Assembly (NCBI GenBank): GCA_031422315.1
Contig: JANOQN010000014.1
Location: forward strand, 1 to 64,000
DNA length: 64,000 nt
Direction of reading: 5' to 3'
Origin: JANNYA01 sp031422315
GTDB lineage: Bacteria; Pseudomonadota; Gammaproteobacteria; Xanthomonadales; SZUA-5
Below are positions 18,042-26,832 of the stretch, piece by piece. The stretch's first letter is position 1. Each line of letters begins with the position of its first letter. A program made the position numbers and the translations under genes. Under the pieces are notes generated by a model. The model had not been told where the DNA came from. It ran no database searches and saw only the letters and a list, made by a program, of their open reading frames with translations.

Positions 18042-20462
18042 TCAGTGCATTTCGGATTTTCGCGCGCGCGCCGTTTCCAAACGTTTTTGTGCACGAATCA
18101 CAATTGGATTGTCGGCTGGCATTTCCTTGAGCAAGATTGCAATTGCTGTAATGAGCTTGCTCTCGGCGCTGGCGAATTCACCGGCTAGATTATCTGCGTT
18201 AGCGGAGTTGCTCAGATATTGCGCATAGGGGTTGGAATCTTTATTAGTGCGCTCGGAATGCGCCACAAGTAGTGCATATTCAGTACGCGCTGCCGCCACT
18301 TGGCCAGCTTTGAGTCGATTAAACGCCAGATTATTCATGACCTGCTGAATCAGCGTAGGTGGCAGCGCTTTGCCCTCCAAAAGCTGAAGCAAAGCGCGGT
18401 ATTTCACCTCGGCCTCGGGCAGTCGGCCGAGCGCGTCCAACACATTGGCGTACTGCAAGTTCGCTTGAATCGTGTTGGTCGAATCGGCGCCAAACACTTC
18501 AACCGAGCGTGGCATGACCTCCTCAATGAATGCCAACGCCCGCTCAGGCTGTTTGAGTTTGACCAGCAGCGTAACGCGGCCAAACTCCGAAATAATCGTG
18601 GCTGGGTGGCGTTTACCAAGCGTTTTAATGCGCCCGGCAATTACCTCTTCTGACAGCACGAGTGCCTCGTCAACGCGGCCCATGTTGGCGTACAGCGCCG
18701 CTAAGGATTGCAGCGAATTCAGACTTTGCGGGTGCCACTGAGTGTTATCGCGAATCGAATCAGCGCGGATTTGCTGATAGATTTTTTCAGCTTCGGGCAG
18801 CCTGCCTTTGTCCAGCAAAAGGCTGCCATGGTTGTGCGCTACAGCCTCAAATTGCATGCCTGGCAATGCGCGCAGCTGGCGATCAAATTTTGTCAATAAC
18901 AAATCGCTTTCTGCTATGGCGGCATCTTGCTGATCGGTTTGCTGCAGGGCATACACTTTTTGCGTGCGAAATTGCGCTTCTTCGGTGCTGTCTACGCCTT
19001 TACTTGCACGAATCTGAGCGATGGTGGCATCTGCCAGCGCAACCGCATCGGCGCTTTTTTCCATCGCGGCGAACGCAGTCACTTGGACTAATTTGGCCGC
19101 CAGCACCTTGTCGTGATTCGCACCTAAACTTATCGCTAAATCGGATGCTGATTGCTGCGCGAGCTTTAGCGCTATTTCATGCTCATCGGTGCCATTTCGC
19201 GCATTCGCCAGCAGTAGCGCGATATTACCGCGCACGCCCGGCTCCGCTGGCAGGCTTTGGTACGCAATTTCAGCATTATCAAGCACTTGCCGCATCGTTA
19301 CTTCTGCGCCGCTGGCGGAGTTTGGATCCGCTTCCTGCAGCATTTGTTCAACGAATTGATTCACCGCCAGCATCTCTTGATTTCGCTGCTCGGCGCTGGC
19401 TTGTGCGCTGCGCGCGCGATCTGCGGCAATAATGGAAAAGACCGTCGCGCCAATCAGTGACAACAAAGCAATGCTAATCGCCGCCACCAACACCGGATTT
19501 CGCTTGACGAATTTGCCAAACACGTAGGCTGAGCTGGGCCGCTTTGCCACCAGCGGGCGATTCCCTAAAAAATTCTCAAGATCATTGGCAAAGCTGGCCG
19601 CCGAATCGTAGCGCGCACCGAGTTCACGGTTTGACGCAGTATCAACAATCAGCTCGACTTCTCCGCGCAGCCCCGGAAGGTGCGCGCTCAACGCTTTACG
19701 TTTGCCTTCAGCGGCATCTTTGATCGCCTCCAACAAACTCGTCGTGCTGATTTTTAGCGGCAATTCCCCCGTTAATAGCTCATAAAGCACAACCCCAAGC
19801 GCGTACACATCGGATCGCACGTCAACAAGGCTGCTGGAGCTGAGCTGCTCTGGGCTCATGTAGGCCAAGGTGCCGATGATTTGCCCGAATCTAGTTTGCG
19901 CGCCCTGCCCGCCTGGCTCGGCTTCACTCAAACGGGCAATACCAAAATCTAAAATCTTGGCTTGGCCTTCGGCAGTCACGATAATATTGGCAGGTTTTAT
20001 ATCCCGATGAATTACGCCGCGCTGATGCGCAAATTGCAGCGCTCTGGCAACTTGGGCTGTGAGCCTGAACACCGATTGCACATCGCGTTTGCCGCGGCTG
20101 ACAAACTCATCGAGTGGCAAACCATCAACGAATTCCATGGCATACCAGGGTTGCTCGCTGCCCTGCCAATCTAAGGTGCCGACTTCATAAAGCCGCGCAA
20201 TGCCCGGGTGCTCCAATCGGGCCATGACTTCCATTTCGCGGCGAAATCTGGCGATACCATCCGGGCTAAAGCTATCGCTCAGCATTAGCTTGATGGCCAC
20301 TTTACGAGTTGGCAGCGACGATTCCCCCAAAAGCACTTGACCCATGCCGCCAACGCCTAAACGCTCGAGAATTTTATAGGGACCAATTTGCTGTGGAAAC
20401 TCATTATTGCCACCGACAGCGCTGGGCACGCCGTCAATGGTTTGCGCGTTTGGATCAATCAT
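18042..20462 (-). CDS. Membrane Ser/Thr protein kinase with TPR repeats (PknB-like)
   Basis: An 806-residue protein. The kinase domain lies at about 27-295: glycine loop LGVGGMGQVLLG, lysine in VAIKLML, catalytic loop VIHRDIKPANI, and ILDFGIAR in place of DFG. The activation segment GTLAYMSPEQL and DVRSDVYALGVVLYELLTG follow. One membrane span lies at about 320-345 (VLVAAISIALLSLIGATVF), followed by a long helical region with TPR-like repeats to the end, probably outside the cytoplasm. It starts from ATG 20462 and converges on the histidine kinase gene. Substrate unknown. Confidence 0.9.
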   Translation of the reverse strand: MIDPNAQTIDGVPSAVGGNNEFPQQIGPYKILERLGVGGMGQVLLGESSLPTRKVAIKLMLSDSFSPDGIARFRREMEVMARLEHPGIARLYEVGTLDWQGSEQPWYAMEFVDGLPLDEFVSRGKRDVQSVFRLTAQVARALQFAHQRGVIHRDIKPANIIVTAEGQAKILDFGIARLSEAEPGGQGAQTRFGQIIGTLAYMSPEQLSSSSLVDVRSDVYALGVVLYELLTGELPLKISTTSLLEAIKDAAEGKRKALSAHLPGLRGEVELIVDTASNRELGARYDSAASFANDLENFLGNRPLVAKRPSSAYVFGKFVKRNPVLVAAISIALLSLIGATVFSIIAADRARSAQASAEQRNQEMLAVNQFVEQMLQEADPNSASGAEVTMRQVLDNAEIAYQSLPAEPGVRGNIALLLANARNGTDEHEIALKLAQQSASDLAISLGANHDKVLAAKLVQVTAFAAMEKSADAVALADATIAQIRASKGVDSTEEAQFRTQKVYALQQTDQQDAAIAESDLLLTKFDRQLRALPGMQFEAVAHNHGSLLLDKGRLPEAEKIYQQIRADSIRDNTQWHPQSLNSLQSLAALYANMGRVDEALVLSEEVIAGRIKTLGKRHPATIISEFGRVTLLVKLKQPERALAFIEEVMPRSVEVFGADSTNTIQANLQYANVLDALGRLPEAEVKYRALLQLLEGKALPPTLIQQVMNNLAFNRLKAGQVAAARTEYALLVAHSERTNKDSNPYAQYLSNSANADNLAGEFASAESKLITAIAILLKEMPADNPIVIRAQKRLETARARKSEMH

Positions 20463-20769
20463 GGAGTGCGAAGCGCCTTCTTTTGCTGAGTAGAAAGGAT
20501 GTGGTGCGCGCAGGATTAAGTCAAATGGATCTGTTATCTAGGCAAATTAAGCGCTTGTACCTGACTATTTTGAATTCTCACAATGCGGTAATTGTCAGAG
20601 GTGTGCCAGAAGATTTAGTGCAGCCGATTGCCCGCGAGAACTGCACTGCGCCCAAGCTTCACAAACGCAGCTGTTTTCAAGCCAGTAGCCCGGCCCTGGA
20701 ATGTCCGGGCGGGCCGTGTGAAGGGTCTTAAGTTCGATATAGGTTCGTGGTGAAGATTGAAATTGCCGA
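20463..20769. promoter_or_regulatory. Intergenic region upstream of the Ser/Thr kinase
   Basis: About 300 bases with no convincing gene. An inverted repeat GCCCGG...CCGGGC at 20688-20710 lies just past the stop of the SRPBCC-like gene and could be its terminator, though no T-run follows. The part at 20520-20610 is A+T richer and probably holds the kinase promoter. Confidence 0.35.
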
Positions 20770-21333
20770 CTAGCTCATTGCATGTCGGGGAGCGGCAAAC
20801 GCAACATCCATTCTCGGCGACGCCCGCAAATGCCGATCTAGCCCGGAGCTTGCGCGAGCGCCCAGTAAGCGTAGCCAAAGCCACGATTTGGCCGATGCAA
20901 ACTGGCTATGCGTAATCGGCGTCTCAAGCTTGAGCAAAACTTGGCACGCCTGATCTGGCAGCTCGCGAACTGATAGCTGCAAAAATACTGGCGCTTGCGG
21001 CAGGCCCAGCGCCAGCAAAATGCGCTTGCCCGGCTTAAAGCACAGCACGCGCAGCAGCGCCGATTCACCGCGCACATTGAGCACCGCCATATCGCCGACG
21101 TTACACAGCCCAGGTGGAATTGGCGTAAGCGCACTGGCGTTCGGCCACCAATGCACTAAACAGCCTAGATCGCGCAGGCAATCGAACACCGCCGCCCCTG
21201 CATATGGCATGCTTAGTTCGGATTTAAAGCACAGCATATCCGTTACTTCGGCGCATGCCCTTGCGGTTCGTGCCGTGCCGTTAAATAGATTTGACGATGA
21301 AAAGTCCCGGTGCGCAGATTGGTGTAGCGACAT
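20770..21333 (-). CDS. SRPBCC-like (polyketide cyclase/START fold) hypothetical protein
   Basis: A 187-residue cytoplasmic protein. From about residue 33 the text (LCFKSELSMPYAGAAVFDCL, HWWPNASAL, GDMAVLNVRGESALLRVLCF) follows the SRPBCC strand-helix pattern seen in polyketide-cyclase-like proteins, with a hydrophobic pocket for a small ligand. This is pattern-based and uncertain. The ATG at 21333 is preceded by AGAAGG. The gene follows the small fragment ORF (21346-21645) by 12 bases on the same strand, so they may be co-transcribed. Confidence 0.5.
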   Translation of the reverse strand: MSLHQSAHRDFSSSNLFNGTARTARACAEVTDMLCFKSELSMPYAGAAVFDCLRDLGCLVHWWPNASALTPIPPGLCNVGDMAVLNVRGESALLRVLCFKPGKRILLALGLPQAPVFLQLSVRELPDQACQVLLKLETPITHSQFASAKSWLWLRLLGARASSGLDRHLRASPRMDVAFAAPRHAMS

Positions 21334-21345
21334 AATATTTGCCTT

Positions 21346-21645
21346 CTAGGGTTTGTCATTTAATAAATAAACGTGCAGCGCTTTTACGAATTTTAGTTTC
21401 GTAGCGTGGTTAGCAACCTTTCCATCTGCAGCCTCGGCCATCTCAAGCACCGGTATAAAAAACATGCCTTGATCGGGCGCCAGCTCGCGTTTTAGCGCTT
21501 CGGAAGTTTTCACGGTAATCGTACCCGGCTGTGATTTCAGCGTGCGCTGTGTTTTGGTGCCGATTACCGTTACTGCATCAAGCTCGTGCGTGTTTGGATT
21601 TATAGCGATTAGCACAAGCGTGCAGATTAGCGCGGGCGTAAGCAT
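21346..21645 (-). CDS. Small ORF resembling a truncated TonB receptor plug
   Basis: A 99-residue ORF from the ATG at 21645. It has a signal-like start (MLTPALICTLVLIAI) and then ELDAVTVIGTKTQRTLKSQP followed by GTITV. That is the usual opening of the plug domain of heme/hemoglobin-type TonB receptors. After about 55 residues the receptor pattern stops and the remaining 45 residues match nothing I know. No beta-barrel is encoded. It may be a decayed receptor start or a small secreted protein. It sits 12 bases before the SRPBCC-like gene. Confidence 0.45.
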   Translation of the reverse strand: MLTPALICTLVLIAINPNTHELDAVTVIGTKTQRTLKSQPGTITVKTSEALKRELAPDQGMFFIPVLEMAEAADGKVANHATKLKFVKALHVYLLNDKP

Positions 21646-21795
21646 GAAGTAGACTCTAAGATAATGTTTGCCGACGGTAATGCGAATGCTTCGCGTTAGC
21701 AATAAATACTTGAAGCGATCGTTATTGCGAGTCATTCGTATTTACATTCACTAAACAGTATGGCAAGCTCCCGGCCTCACTTATTGGAAAAACCC

Positions 21796-22698
21796 ATGAA
21801 ACTTAGACTGCTCGTGTTGTCCCTCTTCGCCCTTTCCTCAAGCAGTTACGCCGTCGAAGGCGGATTTGGCTACGCCACCACGGCGGATACTCTGCCGCAA
21901 GGCAAAAACGACTTTTCTACATTTTTGACACACCGCTGGGACAAAACCGTCGGCAGCTACAACGCCAATGATCTATTGCAGCGCTGGGAGCACGGCATCA
22001 CTGACAAGCTGACCGGCGAAGTGGCGATAGAGGCTTTTGATTTACGCGCCACCAACGCATTTCCGTTGGACGCCGCCGGTGAGGTCACCTACCCGCTTGA
22101 CATTGACGTTACTAAAGTCTCGGCTTACAAAGCCGCGCTGAAATACAATTTTCTATCGGCCTACAAAGACGGCGTCGGCTTGTCAGTTGTTGTCGAAACG
22201 CTGTATCGCACCTGGTATCCGCGCGTCGATGGCGCTAAAACAAAGCAGCTTTCGCTAGAACCCAAACTCATTGTGCAAAAGAACTTTTATGACGATCAGC
22301 TGGTGACGGTGTTCAATGTCGCGATTGAATCTGAGCGCCGCAAGTTTCCTGAAGCGGATGCGGTCGAAAATGAATTCGCGATTCGTTTTAATGCGGCAGC
22401 AAACTACCGTTTCGCGCCAAATTTCTTCGGCGGTATTGAGGCGCTGCGCTCGAGCGACATACTCAACGGCGAATACAACCACTACGCTTTCTTTATGGGC
22501 CCAACCGTAACTTACGGTAGCGAAAAGTTCTACGTAACCGCGACTTACCTGCGTCAATTGCAGGGCGGCCCGAGCTACTCGCTCGCAGTGTATCCTGACG
22601 GCCCCGATCCGATCACATCGGCCGGTTTTGATAGCGATTTACACTTAGAAGAGGACACCAAGCATGAGTTTCGCCTTAAAGTCGGGCTTAATTTTTAG
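21796..22698 (+). CDS. Outer-membrane beta-barrel-like protein of the flavin-transfer locus
   Basis: A 300-residue protein from ATG 21796, with signal peptide MKLRLLVLSLFALSSSSYA. The mature part begins VEGGFGYATTADTLPQGKND and alternates short amphipathic strands to the end (EFRLKVGLNF, ending in Phe), as in outer-membrane barrels. It resembles uncharacterised proteins often found beside FMN-binding protein genes. A reading that starts at 21760 adds 12 residues in front of the signal peptide and is less likely. First of four closely packed genes (21796-24548). Confidence 0.65.
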   Translation: MKLRLLVLSLFALSSSSYAVEGGFGYATTADTLPQGKNDFSTFLTHRWDKTVGSYNANDLLQRWEHGITDKLTGEVAIEAFDLRATNAFPLDAAGEVTYPLDIDVTKVSAYKAALKYNFLSAYKDGVGLSVVVETLYRTWYPRVDGAKTKQLSLEPKLIVQKNFYDDQLVTVFNVAIESERRKFPEADAVENEFAIRFNAAANYRFAPNFFGGIEALRSSDILNGEYNHYAFFMGPTVTYGSEKFYVTATYLRQLQGGPSYSLAVYPDGPDPITSAGFDSDLHLEEDTKHEFRLKVGLNF

Positions 22699-22700
22699 CC

Positions 22701-23228
22701 GTGCAGCGCTTTAACAGACTGCTGCTGGCGCCGATCGCAATCTACGCCAGCAGCGGCTACGCCACCACGTACTTTACCCTTGCGCAAGTGCAAGCGGCGA
22801 TGTTGCCAAATGCCACCTGGACTAGCGCTGTTTGGGCTTTGAGCACCACGGATATCAAAGCGATCAAAACAGCGTCTAGAGTCAATGTGCGCGATTCGCA
22901 GGTTAAAACGTGGCTAGCAAGTACCGGCGAGCGCTTAATTGTCGATCAAGTGCTGGGCAAGCATGAGTTCATAACTTATGCGGTGCTGCTCGATAAAAAT
23001 GGCGCAGTCGCGCAGATTGAAGTCATGGAATACAAGGAAACTTACGGGGATCAAATCCGCCAGCCCAAATGGCGCGCGCAATTTTATGGCAAACGAAACG
23101 GCGCTGCGCTAACGCTAGATCAAGACATCAAAAACATCTCGGGCGCTACGCTGTCATGCAAGCACATTAGCGATGGCGTCAAGCGCTTGCTGGCTACGCA
23201 TGCACTAGTCAACGCGCGCCCCGCGTAA
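22701..23228 (+). CDS. Periplasmic FMN-binding domain protein (covalent flavin carrier)
   Basis: A 175-residue exported protein from GTG 22701 with a short signal peptide (cleavage near GYA). The FMN_bind domain at about 75-165 includes EVMEYKETYGDQI and the flavin-attachment motif NISGATLSCKH. In the family, the Thr of S/D-G-A-T receives FMN from ApbE. The protein would be a periplasmic one-domain flavin carrier like those in NqrC/RnfG. The start follows the preceding stop by two bases and the next gene encodes ApbE, which strongly supports the role. Confidence 0.85.
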   Translation: MQRFNRLLLAPIAIYASSGYATTYFTLAQVQAAMLPNATWTSAVWALSTTDIKAIKTASRVNVRDSQVKTWLASTGERLIVDQVLGKHEFITYAVLLDKNGAVAQIEVMEYKETYGDQIRQPKWRAQFYGKRNGAALTLDQDIKNISGATLSCKHISDGVKRLLATHALVNARPA

Positions 23229-23229
23229 C

Positions 23230-24090
23230 GTGCAGATGCGCAGTCGAATTAATGTGCGGCGCATGCGCCCGGCGCTTGGCACCTGGGTGGAAATTTCAGC
23301 CAGTGCAGCGACCGAGCGACGCACAGCGCGGGCGATTGACGCTGCATACAAAGCCATCGAACAGGTACAGCTGCGCTTTTCTATTTTTGATGCGCGAAGC
23401 GAGCTGAGCCAAATCAATCAGCGTGCATTTGCATCTCCTGTTGCGATTTCAGCAGAGGCTAACGCGCTGCTCACTTTCGCGCTCGATTTAGCAAAAAGCA
23501 GCGACGGGGCATTTAATCCAACCGCAGGCACTCAGCTCAAACTACGAGACGCGCCAGTAGAACCGTGCAGTCAACTTGATAACGACGCCAGCTGGCGTGA
23601 CGTGGAATTAATCAATCACGAAATCCGCTTCCGTAAGCGGCTGTTACTGGATTTAGGCGGCATAGCTAAAGGTTACGCGATAGATCTAGCTATTGATGCG
23701 CTGGTGGCGAACGGCTGCACTACAGGCGTGGTCAATGCAGGGGGTGACTTGCGCTGCTTTGGCCCCGAAGCGGGGAAAGGCATAGCCGTGCATTTGCGCG
23801 ATCCAATAAGCGGCCAGTTTTCGAATGAATCGGTGCCGGTACACAACCAAGCATTTGCAACAAGCGGCGGTTTGTTGAGCGCACGCCGCAGCGGCGGACG
23901 TTTAAAAACTTGTTTGGTCGGGGATAAGCGCATTAACTGGCGTCAAACCAGTGTCTCCGTGCTCGCTGATAAAGCCGTGGTTGCGGATGCGCTAACCAAG
24001 GTCATGCTGTTCGCAAACGGATCTATTCGCACACAGCACGCTGCGCAATTTTCCGCGCAAGTGTTTTACCTGCGCTCGGCTGCGAATTGA
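23230..24090 (+). CDS. apbE: FAD:protein FMN transferase
   Basis: A 286-residue enzyme that moves FMN from FAD onto a threonine of a target protein. Family features: RRMRPALGTWVEISAS near the start, AFNPTAG, LDLGGIAKGYAIDLAI, VNAGGDLRCFG and a late T/D-rich region (VSVLADKAVVADALTKVM) that holds the metal. The start is GTG 23230 or ATG 23236. No export signal is obvious, which is odd because the acceptor is periplasmic; other ApbE proteins of this length carry a lipoprotein signal. It lies between the FMN-binding protein gene and a membrane protein gene, with a four-base overlap to the latter. Confidence 0.9.
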   Translation: MQMRSRINVRRMRPALGTWVEISASAATERRTARAIDAAYKAIEQVQLRFSIFDARSELSQINQRAFASPVAISAEANALLTFALDLAKSSDGAFNPTAGTQLKLRDAPVEPCSQLDNDASWRDVELINHEIRFRKRLLLDLGGIAKGYAIDLAIDALVANGCTTGVVNAGGDLRCFGPEAGKGIAVHLRDPISGQFSNESVPVHNQAFATSGGLLSARRSGGRLKTCLVGDKRINWRQTSVSVLADKAVVADALTKVMLFANGSIRTQHAAQFSAQVFYLRSAAN

Positions 24091-24548
24091 GCAAAACACG
24101 AAAACATGCGCACGCGCTAAAGCATGCCTCTGCACCGCTTCCTAGTTGGCAGCGCTACGGCATTTATAGCGTGGGCGCGGCATTGCTGCTCAGCGGATTA
24201 ATTTGGCTCTATCTGGAGCATTTTGTTCGTATTGAGGCCGAGTTTGGCCCCGAACACCACCCGATCCAGCACATCATGCTGGTAAGCCATGGCCTGCTAG
24301 CCACGCCGATGCTGTGGCTGACCGGTGTGCTATGGACGGCGCACATAAAGCGGCATTGGCGCCAGCGCATCAATCGAAGCAGCGGCGTAGTGCTCATCAT
24401 TGCACTTGTTTTGATGACGCTCACTGCGGGCGGCTTGTATTACCTGAGCTCAGATTTCCTGCGCGCTTGGGCTAGCCTATCGCATTGGGGTTTTGGGGTT
24501 GCCGGTGCATTTTTGCTGGCGCTGCATGTTTATTTAGGGAAGCGCTGA
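24087..24548 (+). CDS. Four-helix membrane protein with conserved-type histidines (cytochrome b-like)
   Basis: A 153-residue inner-membrane protein with four hydrophobic spans at about 23-43, 57-77, 96-117 and 130-150. Histidines lie in or near the spans (HIMLVSHGLL, SHWGFG, ALHVYLG), as in small heme b-binding proteins of the DUF4405/ferric-reductase-like kind. It starts at a TTG overlapping the apbE stop. In context it could pass electrons from quinol to the flavinylated protein. Heme binding is inferred. Confidence 0.6.
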   Translation: MSKTRKHAHALKHASAPLPSWQRYGIYSVGAALLLSGLIWLYLEHFVRIEAEFGPEHHPIQHIMLVSHGLLATPMLWLTGVLWTAHIKRHWRQRINRSSGVVLIIALVLMTLTAGGLYYLSSDFLRAWASLSHWGFGVAGAFLLALHVYLGKR

Positions 24549-24633
24549 CGGCCGCAGATCGAGAGAGGATTGACGTGCGCGGGTTCACCAACGCCGATGT
24601 TAGTCGCTTGAAAAAAATGCTTAACTACTCGCC

Positions 24634-25581
24634 ATGAATTCCAAACTCCCGAACCTTGCGCACACGAACAGCGCAACACTCACCGAACACACGCCCTGGC
24701 TAATCCGCTGGGCTGAGCATTTGACCAGCGAACGCAAGTTGGCTGCGAGCAGCGTAGCAAGGTATCAACATAATGTGGCAAGAATTCTTGCGGTAATCGC
24801 CGCCCAGCTACCTGGACAGCCGCTAAGCCTAACACCCGCAGCAGCAAGGCTTCGCGATGGCATTGGCAAGCTGCACCGGCAAGGCTTAGGCGGAAAAAGC
24901 TTGGCGCAGGTATTGGCCGCTACGCGCAGCTATTTTCGCTTTTTGGAGCGCGAAGGCGCGGTTGACGTTAACCCAGCTGCGGCGATTCGCGCGCCCAAAT
25001 CAGCGCGCAAACTACCCGCTGTACTCGATGCCGATGCCGCCTGTCAGCTAGTCGAAGTGCCGAGCGATGCGCCGCTCGGGCTGCGTGATCGCGCCATGAT
25101 GGAGCTATTTTACGGTGCAGGTTTGCGCCTGAGCGAGCTAGTCGGGCTCAACTGGCTAGATATTGATCTGCAAGACAACGCAGTGCGTGTGCTTGGCAAA
25201 GGCCAAAAAACGCGCATCGTGCCGCTCGGTGCGCATGCCAGCACCGCATTGATTGCGCTGCAAGAGGACGCAACGACAAAAGATGGCGCAGTGTTTTTAT
25301 CAAAACTCGGCAAACGCATCAGCCATAGAGCGGTGCAGCTGCGGCTAAAAACGCTGGCGCAGCGCCAGGGCGTATTTCAACGCATCTATCCGCATTTATT
25401 TCGCCACTCCAGCGCCAGCCATTTGCTCGAATCCAGCGCGGATTTGCGATCCGTGCAGGAGTTTTTAGGCCATGCTGATATTCGCACCACGCAAATTTAT
25501 ACGCATCTAAATTTTCAGCACTTGGCGCAGGTTTACGATGCGGCGCATCCGAGGGCTAGGCGCAAGCCAGGTGCGGATTAG
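24634..25581 (+). CDS. xerC: Tyrosine recombinase XerC
   Basis: A 315-residue site-specific recombinase that, with XerD, resolves chromosome dimers at dif. The N-terminal SAM-like core-binding domain spans about 15-110 and the catalytic domain about 120-305. The catalytic set is visible: Arg in GAGLRLSELVGL, Lys in GKGQKTRIVPLG, HLFRH (second box), H in EFLGHADIRTTQIYTH and the nucleophile Tyr in IYTHL. Length and the N-terminal part fit XerC rather than a phage integrase. It converges on the PIN toxin gene ten bases downstream. Confidence 0.93.
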   Translation: MNSKLPNLAHTNSATLTEHTPWLIRWAEHLTSERKLAASSVARYQHNVARILAVIAAQLPGQPLSLTPAAARLRDGIGKLHRQGLGGKSLAQVLAATRSYFRFLEREGAVDVNPAAAIRAPKSARKLPAVLDADAACQLVEVPSDAPLGLRDRAMMELFYGAGLRLSELVGLNWLDIDLQDNAVRVLGKGQKTRIVPLGAHASTALIALQEDATTKDGAVFLSKLGKRISHRAVQLRLKTLAQRQGVFQRIYPHLFRHSSASHLLESSADLRSVQEFLGHADIRTTQIYTHLNFQHLAQVYDAAHPRARRKPGAD

Positions 25582-25590
25582 CCAAAAACT

Positions 25591-26016
25591 TCAAGCCAAC
25601 GGATTGAGCCAGCGAGATTCCGGAAAACGCGCAAAATCGCTATCGGTTGAAACGATCTGTAAGCCATGCTCTTGCGCTAGCGCAACCAAATTCAAGTCCA
25701 TCACCAAATCGCCGGTGGGTTGATATCGCTGCAGAAGAATTGCAAAAATTTTGCGATGCTCAATCCCTGGGGTTGGAATCCAAACGCGCGGATGGTCGAG
25801 CAATTGCGTCATCGCATTCCACGCATCCAAAGCACTGAGCGGCGCTGCCAATATCCGCCGATTTGTTGATATGCGAATAAACGCTAGTACATTGACCCAC
25901 GGAATACCAACTCGGCGCTGCCCGTCCAGCTGGCCAGCAAGCCAAGCACTGGATTTCGCATGTTGCGGATAATCATTAATAAGCGCGTACAGCAATACGT
26001 TGGCATCAATAAGCAC
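25591..26016 (-). CDS. PIN-domain ribonuclease toxin (VapC-like)
   Basis: A 141-residue PIN domain. The acidic residues expected to bind Mg are visible: Asp4 in LIDANVLLYAL, Glu replaced by the context VNVLAFIRIS (no clear Glu at the second site), Asp in DLVMDLNLVALA and STDSDFARF. It probably cleaves RNA. The start is GTG 26016, immediately after the stop of the antitoxin gene at 26017, so the two are translated together. It is the TA group whose VapC starts with MLIDANVLLYA. Confidence 0.9.
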   Translation of the reverse strand: MLIDANVLLYALINDYPQHAKSSAWLAGQLDGQRRVGIPWVNVLAFIRISTNRRILAAPLSALDAWNAMTQLLDHPRVWIPTPGIEHRKIFAILLQRYQPTGDLVMDLNLVALAQEHGLQIVSTDSDFARFPESRWLNPLA

Positions 26017-26259
26017 TCAATTTTCGCCTTCAATTTCTGCCAAAAGCCGATGCACATTGTCGACATCATAACCAACGGGCTTACCACTAAAGCTTGGAAG
26101 TTTGAAAACTTGTGGGTTAACACTAGCCTGACGATCTGCTTCAAGTGCTGCTAACCCGCGTCGTAAAGCGTTGTTTATCAACGTTTTAAAATCTTGCTCA
26201 GTACCCAAACGCTTTAGTTGAGCATAAACATCGGGTTCAAATGTTACGGTGGTTCTCAT
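26017..26259 (-). CDS. Ribbon-helix-helix antitoxin (VapB-like)
   Basis: An 80-residue protein from the ATG at 26259, which has AAGG in front; a GTG three codons earlier is possible. The N-terminus MRTTVTFEPDVYAQLKRLG is a ribbon-helix-helix DNA-binding motif, and the C-terminus (LPSFSGKPVGYDVDNVHRLL) should wrap and inhibit the PIN toxin. It is first in a two-gene operon with the toxin and likely represses it. Confidence 0.88.
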   Translation of the reverse strand: MRTTVTFEPDVYAQLKRLGTEQDFKTLINNALRRGLAALEADRQASVNPQVFKLPSFSGKPVGYDVDNVHRLLAEIEGEN

Positions 26260-26659
26260 AGTTCGCACCTTAATTCAATAGCTGGCGCATCATAGCATCA
26301 ACTTGTGTTTTTGTTGAGTCTTAGCCTCCCCCGCAAGCGATCTATCTCGCTGCGCAAATGGCGTGTCAGCATTTTTTTGAGCGTGAACCCGTGGCTGAGT
26401 TGATTATTCTGTCGGCAGTGGCGCGCGAACACTGGGGTATTGATTGAGCGGCGCTTTCTACGCGGCCATAGCAATGTCAAGTTACAGGATTTTGCAAAAC
26501 TTTTTGTTTCAGTGACTCTTTTTTAGCTCCAAAAAACGTTCTTGCATTGACGCTCATTACATTGGTGACTCGGCGCAAACACTAGCGTCCTTTACTTTGC
26601 AATCAACGCATTGAATGATGAAGGCCCATTTCAAATCACGGACTAGGCAAGCCATGAAT
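26260..26659. other. Gene-poor region with possible gene remnant
   Basis: About 400 A+T-rich bases. In one plus frame (about 26333-26446) a short run reads AIYLAAQMACQHFFERE and then PVAELIILSAVAREHWGI before a stop; a stop also lies just upstream. It looks like the end of a protein gene rather than a whole gene. Nothing else recognisable. Confidence 0.3.
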
Positions 26660-26828
26660 AAATTTCGCACAAATCCAAGTGCGCCTCGTTCAAACCGGCT
26701 CGTTAACGGTGACGCAAGCCGCATTTACAGTTGAGCAAGTGCCGACCCTATCTCTATTTGCCATCTGCTCTATGTTGCTACTAATAGTGCTTGGCGCCCA
26801 CTTCACCCTAAACCCTAACCGAGGTTAG
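26660..26828 (+). pseudogene. 5'-truncated copy of the adjacent IPTL-type membrane protein
   Basis: This stretch is a close copy of 27160-27326, the last third of the next gene. In frame it reads AQIQVRLVQTGSLTV, then FTVEQVPTLSLFAI, and ends NPNRG-stop, against AQTQVRLVQTGALTV, FVVEQVPSLSLFAV and NPNRG in the full gene. There is no start or signal peptide of its own. A tandem duplication followed by loss of the 5' part explains it. Confidence 0.75.
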
Positions 26829-26832
26829 TTGT

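Noticed and set aside
26298..26480. Minus-strand 60-residue frame
   Set aside because: Very basic, no ribosome binding site and no known family; treated as a chance frame.
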